From Bacillota bacterium (lineage in GTDB: Bacteria > Bacillota > Clostridia > Peptostreptococcales > Anaerovoracaceae), in the NCBI GenBank assembly GCA_017619985.1, contig JAFZRG010000126.1:1-17929 (forward strand): a stretch of DNA of 17,929 nt. Reading direction: 5' to 3'. Numbering within the stretch: position 1 is the stretch's first letter; each line of letters begins with the position of its first letter. Positions 1 to 6,316 of this stretch are shown piece after piece. The position numbers and the translations under genes were made by a program. The notes under the pieces were generated by a model, which had not been told where the DNA came from, did no database searches, and worked only from the letters and a program-made list of their open reading frames with translations.

Positions 1-489
1 GCACAGCTCTTCCTGGTAAACAGCGGAGAACAGGTTCTCGGGGATCTCGGACAGACCGGCGGAGGTCAGGTCGTACTCGGAAACGTCCAGAGCGATGAAC
101 TTGACGTCCGGATAAGTGACGGAGCTTTCTGCGAGAGCTTCTGCGAAAGCATAGCCCGGGCAGACCACGACGTTGAAACCGTCGACGACGGCCGCGTCGA
201 TCATGGCGACTCTTTCAGCGGTGCTGTCGCCGGCGGGCTTGTAGTAGTTGAACTTCAGGCCGTTGGCGTCGGCAAAAGCCTTGCAGGCTTCATAGGTAGC
301 CTGGTTGAAGCTTTCGTCGGTGATGTCACCGTAGTCGGTGATCATAGCTACGGAATAAGCCGCAGTTTCTTCACTGCCTTCGCCCTCGCCAGAGGGTTCT
401 GCAGGAGCAGGTTCGTTGCTGCCGCCGGAGCATGCAGCCATGGAGAATACCATAGCCAGCGCGAGGAGCAGCGCGAGTAACTTCTTCAT
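1..489 (-). CDS. BMP/PnrA-family substrate-binding lipoprotein (3' part outside window)
   Basis: N-terminal 163 residues of an extracytoplasmic solute-binding lipoprotein of the BMP (PnrA/Med) family, the ligand-capture component of ABC importers, many of which carry nucleosides. The ATG at 487-489 is preceded by AGGAGG with 8-nt spacing. Residues 1-20 form a lipoprotein signal peptide: MKK, a Leu/Ala-rich core, then SMAAC with Cys20 as the lipidation site. A Gly/Ser/Glu/Pro-rich linker follows to about residue 43. The fold then opens with AYSVAMITDYGDITDESFNQ, which matches the BMP signature of a first beta strand followed by D-(K/E)-SFNQ. Later segments (VVVCPGYAFAEAL, YPDVKFIALD) fit the same family. 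The gene has its own promoter and is probably the first gene of a transporter operon whose ATPase and permeases would lie to the left. The family assignment is firm. The substrate (nucleoside or another small molecule) cannot be decided from this half. Confidence 0.88.
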   Translation of the reverse strand, partial: MKKLLALLLALAMVFSMAACSGGSNEPAPAEPSGEGEGSEETAAYSVAMITDYGDITDESFNQATYEACKAFADANGLKFNYYKPAGDSTAERVAMIDAAVVDGFNVVVCPGYAFAEALAESSVTYPDVKFIALDVSEYDLTSAGLSEIPENLFSAVYQEELC

Positions 490-497
490 TTGATTTT

Positions 498-503
498 CCT
501 CCT
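498..503 (-). promoter_or_regulatory. Ribosome binding site of the BMP lipoprotein gene
   Basis: A perfect AGGAGG on the minus strand, 8 nt before the ATG. This is the strongest Shine-Dalgarno in the window and fixes the start at 489. Confidence 0.85.
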
Positions 504-509
504 TATTCT

Positions 510-538
510 GACCGCAGCACTCTCAAAACGGCTGCGTC
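510..538 (-). promoter_or_regulatory. Stem-loop in the leader of the BMP lipoprotein mRNA
   Basis: A perfect 6-bp inverted repeat (CGCAGC / GCTGCG at 513-518 and 531-536) encloses a 12-nt loop. It extends by a GA/TC pair on the outside with one bulged base. It lies between the predicted transcription start (about 547) and the AGGAGG. No run of T follows, so it is not a classical terminator. It could stabilise the mRNA, act as an operator, or occur by chance. Confidence 0.4.
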
Positions 539-553
539 ATTAACAACACTAGA

Positions 554-582
554 ATTATACAATACTCCCCCCTATTGCGCAA
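554..582 (-). promoter_or_regulatory. Sigma-A-type promoter for the BMP lipoprotein gene
   Basis: Minus strand: -35 TTGCGC (577-582), a 17-bp spacer, and -10 TATAAT (554-559). The spacer holds a G6 run. The -35 box overlaps the last codons and stop of the upstream Nudix gene. The transcription start is predicted near 547, giving a leader of about 58 nt. This is a good match in sequence and spacing. Confidence 0.72.
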
Positions 583-1183
583 GCGATTTCAGGAGAGCGT
601 AGACGATCCTCGCGGTCATGCCCCACAGGCAGTGACCCTCGTAATTCCAGATGGGGATCGTCCATTTTCCGGTCCGCCAGTTGTATTTGTCCGGCGATTC
701 GATGATGTCGTAGGGGAAATCATCGCGGATCTCCGGCAGGATGCGGTATTCGTAGAGAACGGGCTCATGTTCCGCGAGCCAGTCCACCGGAATGGTGAAC
801 CATTCGGCCACTTCATCCTCCGCCGGACGGATCTCACCGAGGACCTCCGGGTCCAGCTGCGCGATCACGGTGTGGATGGCCATGTTCGCGTAGTGGATGA
901 GTGTGTCGTACTCGTGCGCGTACAGGATACGCTCCTGCGAAACGGACAGTTCCTCTCCGATCTCGCGCACGGCGGTCTGCAGCGGGGTCTCCCCTTCCTC
1001 CATGCGTCCGCCGGGGAAGCATACCTCGCCCGGCTGAGAGATGCCGGCGCTGCGGAGCTCAAAAAGAAGGCACAGTCTGCCTTCCCGTTCCACAAAGGGA
1101 ATCAGGACGCAACTGTGCTTTCTGATCTCGATCAGGCCGCTTTCGCGGCCGTCCAGTTTCTTTCTGATTTGCTCGAAATCCAT
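572..1183 (-). CDS. Nudix hydrolase, CoA-pyrophosphatase (NudL)-like
   Basis: A 203-residue Nudix pyrophosphohydrolase that would cleave a nucleoside-diphosphate-linked substrate. The region before the Nudix box (LLFELRSAGISQPGEVCFPGG, about residues 39-59) resembles the extra motif of the coenzyme A pyrophosphatase group (LLTxRS...GxVxFPGG). The C-terminal IW...G..LWGMTARI segment (about 177-193) also fits that group. Nudix box: residues 59-81, G-x5-E-x7-REIGEELSV. The metal-binding glutamates E74, E77 and E78 are present, but the conserved Gly near the end of the box is Ser80. The ATG overlaps the stop of the upstream ATPase gene (TAATG), so translation is probably coupled; no strong ribosome binding site is seen. 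The Nudix fold is certain. CoA as substrate is a family inference; ADP-ribose or another dinucleotide is possible. Confidence 0.88.
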   Translation of the reverse strand: MDFEQIRKKLDGRESGLIEIRKHSCVLIPFVEREGRLCLLFELRSAGISQPGEVCFPGGRMEEGETPLQTAVREIGEELSVSQERILYAHEYDTLIHYANMAIHTVIAQLDPEVLGEIRPAEDEVAEWFTIPVDWLAEHEPVLYEYRILPEIRDDFPYDIIESPDKYNWRTGKWTIPIWNYEGHCLWGMTARIVYALLKSLAQ

Positions 1184-1611
1184 TACTTTGCGGGGTTCAG
1201 GATCTCATATTTATTGACGTATGACCCGATTTCCTCGACGTCGGCGGAAATGCTGACGACGAAGTCCGGCCCGTAGATCTCGGAGATGGAAGCAAGTCTG
1301 CCCAGGAATTCCTCCAGATCTTCCAGCTTGACGTCGGCATGCTTCAGGATGCTGTCGATAAAGATGAGCTCGATATCGTGATCCTGGGAAATGATGCCGT
1401 AAATGAAGCCGATGTACTCGTCGATGTTCGTGATGTGCTCGAAGTCCTCCATGCAAACGACGCGGATCCGGTACTTCAGATCGTACATCAGCCTGTGATT
1501 TTTATTGATGAAAACAATGCTTCCGTTTACGCTGTCCAGGCTGGCATTGGCCATGTCGACCATCGCCTTGGTCTTGCCGCTGCCTTTGTGCCCTACCAGT
1601 AACTTTACCAT
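1183..1611 (-). CDS. Small P-loop ATPase of unknown function (clostridial type)
   Basis: A 142-residue soluble protein with a Walker A motif GHKGSGKT (residues 7-14) right at the N-terminus and a Walker B-like strand IELIFID (80-86). The rest is a compact alpha/beta fold with no membrane segment. From memory it resembles a small conserved clostridial family, sometimes labelled as an ATP-binding or PilT-like protein, whose function is not known to me. The reading frame stays open upstream to 1695. The ATG at 1611 is chosen because it begins MVKLLVGHKGSGKT, as expected for a P-loop protein, and because the predicted promoter and transcription start lie inside the longer version. A G-rich sequence (GGGGCGG) just before the ATG may act as ribosome binding site. 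It is the first gene of a two-gene unit with the Nudix hydrolase. Both would act on nucleotides, so a shared nucleotide-related role is conceivable but unproven. Confidence 0.8.
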   Translation of the reverse strand: MVKLLVGHKGSGKTKAMVDMANASLDSVNGSIVFINKNHRLMYDLKYRIRVVCMEDFEHITNIDEYIGFIYGIISQDHDIELIFIDSILKHADVKLEDLEEFLGRLASISEIYGPDFVVSISADVEEIGSYVNKYEILNPAK

Positions 1612-1653
1612 TGGAACCGCCCCACTTTCTTTTCTAGCAATAACCGTATTTTC

Positions 1654-1682
1654 ATTATAGCCTGCCCCGGGGGTTTGGGCAA
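1654..1682 (-). promoter_or_regulatory. Sigma-A-type promoter for the ATPase-Nudix unit
   Basis: Minus strand: -35 TTGCCC (1677-1682), a 17-bp spacer, and -10 TATAAT (1654-1659). The transcription start is predicted near 1647, about 36 nt before the ATG at 1611. It lies just after the rlmN stop codon. A short GC-rich inverted repeat (1663-1667 with 1677-1681) overlaps the -35 and spacer. Confidence 0.68.
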
Positions 1683-1691
1683 CCCGAGAGG

Positions 1692-2726
1692 TCAAATCTT
1701 TTGTGTGTATTTTTTACGAAGTTGCCCGCAGGCCGCGTCGATATCGGCACCCAGCTGCCTGCGCACGGTGGCCGGGATCCCTTGCGATTCCAGCATTTCC
1801 CGGAATTTCGCAGCCGCTTTGCGGTCCGTGCCCTGCAGCCCGGTCTCCGTGACCGGATTCAGCGGGATGAGGTTGACGTGGCACAGCATCCCCTTCAGCA
1901 GCTGCGCCAGTTCCCCTGCCGTCTGCAGCGTGTCGTTCCTCCCCGCGATCAGGGCGAATTCGAACGTGACCCGCCGCCCCGTCTTCTCCGCGTGATCCCG
2001 GCAGGCTGCGATGAGGTCCTCCAGGGGCCAGGCTTTCGCCACGGGCATCAGTTTTTCCCTCTCCTCCTGGCTGGCGGCGTGCAGAGAGACGGCCAGATTC
2101 ACCTGGGGGAACTCTTCGCCGAAGCGCTTTATGCCCGGCACGAGGCCGCAGGTCGAGACGGTGATGTTCCGGTAGCTCAGACCGGTGCCCTGCGGATCGT
2201 GGATGAGGCGCAGGAACGCCGCGACTTCCTCATAGTTGTCGAACGGTTCCCCCATGCCCATGAGCACGATGTGATTGACCGGCTGCCCGGTCTCGCGGAC
2301 GGCCAGCACGTATTCCTCGAGCATCTCCCAGGCCTTCAGATCGCGCACCTTGCCCCCGATCGTGGAGGCGCAGAAACGGCAGCCCATATTGCAGCCCACC
2401 TGCGTGGAGATGCAGAGGGAATTCCCGTACTCATACGCCATGAACACCGCTTCGACCTTCTGTCCGTCCGGCAGCGCGATCAGGAACTTGCGCGTGCCGT
2501 CCGAAGACGTCTGCACGAGCTCCGCCTCCGCGTTGTCCCAGGAAAAGCGCCGCGCCAGATCCGCGCGCAGATCCTTGGAAAGATCTGTGCACTCGTCCCA
2601 GCCTTTCGCGCCGCGGCAGATCCACGCGAAGATCTGCTTCTCGCGGAACGCCGGCAGACCGAGTTCCTTCAGGACTCTTGCCCTCTCTTCTCTTGTAAGA
2701 GCCTTAACGTTTTCCAAGCTTCTCAT
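1692..2726 (-). CDS. rlmN: 23S rRNA / tRNA adenine-C2 methyltransferase RlmN (radical SAM)
   Basis: A 344-residue radical-SAM methyltransferase that would methylate C2 of A2503 in 23S rRNA and of A37 in some tRNAs. The [4Fe-4S] cluster motif Cx3Cx2C is C112, C116 and C119 (VGCNMGCRFC). The two other cysteines of the mechanism are present: C105 (NSLCIS, seven residues before the cluster as in E. coli) and C333 (DAACGQ), the methyl-carrying residue in the family. GMGEP (157-161) is the SAM-binding GGE-type motif. The absence of an Ala in place of the catalytic site and the usual length argue for RlmN; Cfr is the paralogous alternative, but an ordinary housekeeping locus favours RlmN. The start overlaps the end of the serine ammonia-lyase gene by 23 bp, with AAGG just upstream, so it is translated as the last gene of the holA unit. 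Confidence 0.93.
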   Translation of the reverse strand: MRSLENVKALTREERARVLKELGLPAFREKQIFAWICRGAKGWDECTDLSKDLRADLARRFSWDNAEAELVQTSSDGTRKFLIALPDGQKVEAVFMAYEYGNSLCISTQVGCNMGCRFCASTIGGKVRDLKAWEMLEEYVLAVRETGQPVNHIVLMGMGEPFDNYEEVAAFLRLIHDPQGTGLSYRNITVSTCGLVPGIKRFGEEFPQVNLAVSLHAASQEEREKLMPVAKAWPLEDLIAACRDHAEKTGRRVTFEFALIAGRNDTLQTAGELAQLLKGMLCHVNLIPLNPVTETGLQGTDRKAAAKFREMLESQGIPATVRRQLGADIDAACGQLRKKYTQKI

Positions 2727-4314
2727 CGACAGCCTTCTGCTGCCTCTCCGTTTCTTCCAGTTCCAGGCGGACGCCCGTCGGGGTGCCGTTCGCCCCCATG
2801 GAATTGAGTTTAATGCTCCGGGAAGCGCGTCCCACTTTCATCATGGCAGTCACCATCTCATCGAGCGGGATGAGCGCGTCCAGACCGGCCATGGCAGCGT
2901 TCGCGCAGGCGAGCGCCGTCGCGCAGCCCGTCATATTGCGGATGTAACAGGGGACCTGCGATTCGCCGCACACGGAATCGCACACGAGCCCGATCAGGCT
3001 CTGGATGCCCATGCTGGCGGCGTCCAGACACTGCTGCACCGTGCCGCCCATCATGCAGACGAGCCCCGCGGCCGCCATGCCGACGCCGCAGCCGATCTCC
3101 GCCTGGCAGCCCCAGCCGCCGAAATAATCGGTCTCAGCCATGAACACGCCGGCCAGGCCCGCCGCCAGCAGGCCTTTGACCGCTTCTTCCCTGCCCCAGC
3201 CTTTCTCCTTGCACAGTCCGAGGAGACATCCCGGAACGATGCCCGAAGCGCCGCCCGTGGGGATGCAGACGATGGTGCCGGAACTGCCGGCCCACTCCAT
3301 GATGGAAAGAGATGCAGGTGCGGCCTTGTCCAGGATACCTCCTGCGATCTTCTGCGGGCTGTTCTCGTAGAAATCCTTCACCTGAGGCGCTTTCGGCCCG
3401 AGCAGCTGGCGCAGATCATTGCCCTCTTCATATCCTTTTTTCTCGGATTCCAGGATGACGTCCCAGAGCTTGCCCGCCTGAGCGATCACCTGCTCCTGCG
3501 TCCATCCGGAAAGGGAGCTTTCATAATCGCAGGCCGCCTCCCAGAATGACCGTCCGTGCTCTTCGCACCAGGCAAGCAGTTCCGCGGGCGTTTCGAACAC
3601 CGGCGGCCTGGATGCGGAAGGCACGACCGTATGGGCAGGCTTCGCATAGCCGAAATGCCGCAGTCCTTCGATATTTTTGAATGCGGCGAGCTGCTCTTCC
3701 GACGGCTCGTCCGCCAGTTTCACATCGTACAAAAGCTTGTCGGGACCTTCGCAGACTTTGACCTCCTCCGGGTCACCGGCGATGGCGAGAATGGCCTTCA
3801 CCATGTCGTGGCGCCGCACTTCGCCGGCTGGCTCCGTGAACAGCAGCACCTCGTGATGGTAACCGCCCGTATGGAACGCGCAGCCGTCCGCGGATTCCAG
3901 GTAGAACCCTCCCCCGCCCACGGAGGCGCCGCAGAAGGTCATTTTTCGGCCCGTATCGGCGTTTTCCAGCACGAGGCGGACATATTCCCCCGGTTCCGCC
4001 GGAAGATCCTCAAAAAAGCCGTATTCGATCGCAACACCCTTCTCCTTCGCCTCCTCGTACGCGCCGAAGAAGCCGGGATCGGAGGGGCTGTGACCCAGCA
4101 GGCCGAACACGAAAGCGAGGTCCGAACGCATGCCGAAATACGTGAACGTGAACGAACCGTATTTACTCATCTCGATGGACGCTTTCGTGATGGGCAGCCC
4201 GAAGAACTGCCGGCAGACGGAGGCGATGCGCATCGGGCCTGCCGTATTGGAGCTGGACGGTCCCGGCGTGACCGGGGCCAGCGCTTCGTTAAAGATGCTT
4301 GGGATCCTCTTCAT
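2704..4314 (-). CDS. Fused beta/alpha iron-sulfur L-serine ammonia-lyase-like protein
   Basis: A 536-residue protein joining both parts of the iron-sulfur serine dehydratase family, which converts L-serine to pyruvate and ammonia. The N-terminal beta-type domain (about 1-200) carries GPSSSNTAGPMR at 18-29. Most relatives read GPSSSHT, so the conserved His is Asn23 here. The C-terminal alpha-type domain (about 240-536) has IPTGGASGIVPG (351-362), GCQAEIG (402-408) and CDSVCGESQVPC (445-456). The cluster cysteines C403, C445 and C456 keep the family's 11-residue spacing for the last pair. The C-terminus ends in a charged tail (DEKLGKR) with no Cys after residue 470, whereas the best-known enzymes end with a Cys that reaches the active site. 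It starts 26 bp inside the EamA exporter gene behind an AGGAAAG ribosome binding site. Family membership is strong. Serine as substrate is likely but less certain given the substitutions; a cysteine- or other hydroxy-amino-acid lyase is an alternative. Confidence 0.82.
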   Translation of the reverse strand: MKRIPSIFNEALAPVTPGPSSSNTAGPMRIASVCRQFFGLPITKASIEMSKYGSFTFTYFGMRSDLAFVFGLLGHSPSDPGFFGAYEEAKEKGVAIEYGFFEDLPAEPGEYVRLVLENADTGRKMTFCGASVGGGGFYLESADGCAFHTGGYHHEVLLFTEPAGEVRRHDMVKAILAIAGDPEEVKVCEGPDKLLYDVKLADEPSEEQLAAFKNIEGLRHFGYAKPAHTVVPSASRPPVFETPAELLAWCEEHGRSFWEAACDYESSLSGWTQEQVIAQAGKLWDVILESEKKGYEEGNDLRQLLGPKAPQVKDFYENSPQKIAGGILDKAAPASLSIMEWAGSSGTIVCIPTGGASGIVPGCLLGLCKEKGWGREEAVKGLLAAGLAGVFMAETDYFGGWGCQAEIGCGVGMAAAGLVCMMGGTVQQCLDAASMGIQSLIGLVCDSVCGESQVPCYIRNMTGCATALACANAAMAGLDALIPLDEMVTAMMKVGRASRSIKLNSMGANGTPTGVRLELEETERQQKAVDEKLGKR

Positions 4315-5194
4315 CTTTCCTGTCCTTTCCTGTAAAGTCTACGTTCATGAGGATGACGGCGGCGATCATCAGCACCGCGCCGAGAGATTCCCTGGCGGAA
4401 ACGACCTCGCGGAGAAAGAGGATGGCCGCCATGGCCGAAAAGACCGGTTCCAGGGAGAAGATCACGCCGACGTGGTTCGACGTCGTGTACTGCTGCGCGA
4501 TCGGCTGCGCGATGAAAGCCAGCGCGGTGGATCCGACCGCCAGCAGGATGAGGAACGCTGCGAGGCCCGGGTTCCACACCATAACGTGACCCCGGTCAAG
4601 AAACAGCGAGAACAATGTCATGAAGACTGCGGCAAAACCGATCTGCAGCACGCCGAGCTGCCGGGCGTCCACATCATCTCTCGCGACCGCCACGTCCGTA
4701 TAGCAGATATCGGCGGAATAGCAGACGGAACCCGCCAGCGCCAGCAGTTCTCCTGTACCGATGTGAAAACCCTCACCTTTGATGGTCATCAGATAGAGGC
4801 CGATCACGGACAGCGCCAGGCTGAGCAGGAACTTCCGTTCCGGTACGATGCGGCGGAACACCAGGTTGATGATGGGGTTGATGATCACCGGCATGGCAAT
4901 GAGGAAACTGAAGACCGTGACGCTGGAACAGAGCCTCAGGCCGTACATGGCGAGCAGATAGATGACGGCTAGCAGGAAGCCGATCAGACACGCGCTGCCG
5001 GCCGTTCTGCGGCTGACACCGCGCAGATTCTTTCTCAGGATGGGGAACGTGATCGCGGACGCAACGACAAAACGGGCTGCAGTCAGCTGCATGGGAGCCC
5101 AGAAACGCATCATATAATCGGAGATGGGATTGGCGATGCCCCAGAAAAATGTGATGATGACCAGGACAAGGTCAGCCTTTTTCTGTTTATCCAT
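4289..5194 (-). CDS. EamA/DMT-family transporter (putative metabolite exporter)
   Basis: A 301-residue integral membrane protein of the drug/metabolite transporter superfamily. About ten hydrophobic helices are arranged as two EamA repeats (roughly residues 8-137 and 148-287). It opens with a short cytoplasmic N-terminus (MDKQKKADL) and the first-helix pattern FFWGIANPISDYMM, close to the family's FxWGxxxxxxK/R motif. The second repeat ends with SLEPVFSAMAAILFLREVVSARESLGAVLMIAAVILM, the most conserved DMT signature (EPV...GE...G..LI). The highly charged tail (GKDRKDEEDPKHL) is cytoplasmic. The gene starts 3 bp after holA and overlaps the serine ammonia-lyase gene by 26 bp. That linkage hints at amino-acid or keto-acid export or uptake, but the substrate cannot be read from sequence. 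Confidence 0.9.
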   Translation of the reverse strand: MDKQKKADLVLVIITFFWGIANPISDYMMRFWAPMQLTAARFVVASAITFPILRKNLRGVSRRTAGSACLIGFLLAVIYLLAMYGLRLCSSVTVFSFLIAMPVIINPIINLVFRRIVPERKFLLSLALSVIGLYLMTIKGEGFHIGTGELLALAGSVCYSADICYTDVAVARDDVDARQLGVLQIGFAAVFMTLFSLFLDRGHVMVWNPGLAAFLILLAVGSTALAFIAQPIAQQYTTSNHVGVIFSLEPVFSAMAAILFLREVVSARESLGAVLMIAAVILMNVDFTGKDRKDEEDPKHL

Positions 5195-5197
5195 AGA

Positions 5198-6271
5198 TCA
5201 CAGACCTGCGATGAACAGTTCGAGCGCCAGATAGGCGTCGATCTGCCCGCTCTTATAGTTCTTTTCGATATCGTAAGCCGCGGCGAGCGATTCCTTCAGT
5301 TCGGAATACTTCTTTTTATAGCTCGCCTGCATGGCCTTTTTGATCCGGTAGGGATTGGCGCCCATCTCGGAAGCGACGCCGTACGGGTCACCGTCGCGGC
5401 CGCCACGCTCCCTCGCTTCGACCATGATCTCCAGCTGGGAACACAGCAGTCCCAGGAAGCGCAGCACGACGCCGTCCTGCTTGCTGGCCTGCTCCGCGTC
5501 CACGCTGTTGTGCAGGATCGTGAGGGCTCTGCCCTTCTGCCCGGAAAACGCGGCGTCCAGGATCGCGAACGCGTCAGTCTCCTCTTCTCCCTGCATGCAG
5601 ACCTCGAAATCCTTCGCGGTCACGGTCTGACCGTCCGCAAAGGCCGCTGCCTTCGCCACGTCATTCTTCACGTGGTAGAGCGTATAGCCGGATTCCTTCT
5701 CGAGATAGCCGCAGCGGTCCGCGTACTGCAGGATATCGTCCCGGGACGCGTTTTTGCCCAGGCTCTGCAGCTGCTTGGCGATCCAGCCGGCCAGCGTCGT
5801 GCGGTCGAGCGGGCAGAAATCGTACACGACACCTGTCTTGAGCGCATTCTTGTACAGTGCCTTCGTCTTGTTCACCTTGTCCGCGGTGAACAGCAGAAGC
5901 GTCGTGTCGGGCACGCTGCTCAGATAATCCGCCAGCACCTGCACGCCTTCCGCCTTCATGTCCTTTGGCTGCTGTGTGAAGATGTCCGTACCGCGGACGA
6001 CGACCAGTTTGCGCTTCGACAGGACGGGCAGCGTCTCGCAGGCCGCGATGATGCTGTAGGGGTCGAGATCCTCGGAAAACATGCTGCAGTCCAGCACTTC
6101 CGAGGCCGGCTCGATCAGCTTGCTTTTTACGTACTTTTCGGCCCAGTTCACGAGGAATTCCTCGTGTCCGTGGCACAGCAAGACTCTGGGCAGCGCGTCG
6201 CTGTCCATGAGTTTTACGATCGTACGGAACGGATGCTCGGTATTCTGTTTCGGTTTCGAAGCGTAGGCCAT
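5198..6271 (-). CDS. holA: DNA polymerase III, delta subunit
   Basis: A 357-residue clamp-loader delta subunit, the wrench that opens the sliding clamp. After an N-terminal stretch, PRVLLCHGHEEFLVNWAEKY (about 28-47) is the family's opening strand and helix (normally vyllyGeE.fL). LPVLSKRKLVVVRG (about 81-94) and DTTLLLFTADKVNKTKALYK (about 122-141) are the next conserved strands. The C-terminal collar domain ends KSGQIDAYLALELFIAGL, matching the family's KtG..d....le.li. The upstream neighbour comEC is a common partner of holA in Bacillota, which supports the call. The ATG at 6271 is the only sensible start that keeps the full N-terminus. It has no Shine-Dalgarno and lies 10 bases after a TATAAT. 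The internal ATG at 6208 also lacks a ribosome binding site and would remove 21 residues. Confidence 0.9.
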   Translation of the reverse strand: MAYASKPKQNTEHPFRTIVKLMDSDALPRVLLCHGHEEFLVNWAEKYVKSKLIEPASEVLDCSMFSEDLDPYSIIAACETLPVLSKRKLVVVRGTDIFTQQPKDMKAEGVQVLADYLSSVPDTTLLLFTADKVNKTKALYKNALKTGVVYDFCPLDRTTLAGWIAKQLQSLGKNASRDDILQYADRCGYLEKESGYTLYHVKNDVAKAAAFADGQTVTAKDFEVCMQGEEETDAFAILDAAFSGQKGRALTILHNSVDAEQASKQDGVVLRFLGLLCSQLEIMVEARERGGRDGDPYGVASEMGANPYRIKKAMQASYKKKYSELKESLAAAYDIEKNYKSGQIDAYLALELFIAGL

Positions 6272-6281
6272 AGATAGATAA

Positions 6282-6290
6282 ATTATATCA
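6282..6290 (-). promoter_or_regulatory. Extended -10 promoter immediately before holA
   Basis: Minus strand TGATATAAT: an exact TATAAT (6282-6287) preceded by the extended -10 TGn. The best -35 candidate at 17-bp spacing (CTCCAA, 6305-6310) is poor, which an extended -10 can tolerate. Only 10 bases separate the -10 from the ATG, so the predicted transcription start (about 6275) leaves a leader of about 4 nt. Confidence 0.6.
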
Positions 6291-6316
6291 TAAACGGCTG
6301 CGCTTTGGAGCCGCCC

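Noticed and set aside
575..1276. 233-codon plus-strand frame opposite the Nudix gene
   Set aside because: Opposite a clear Nudix gene with an intact catalytic box; the translation shows no family features.
1663..1681. GC-rich inverted repeat after rlmN as an intrinsic terminator
   Set aside because: The stem is only 5 bp, no T run follows on the minus strand, and the repeat overlaps the -35 and spacer of a good promoter.
1612..1695. Longer version of the small ATPase starting at 1695
   Set aside because: The extra 28 residues look like translated intergenic DNA, include the promoter, and push the P-loop away from the N-terminus.
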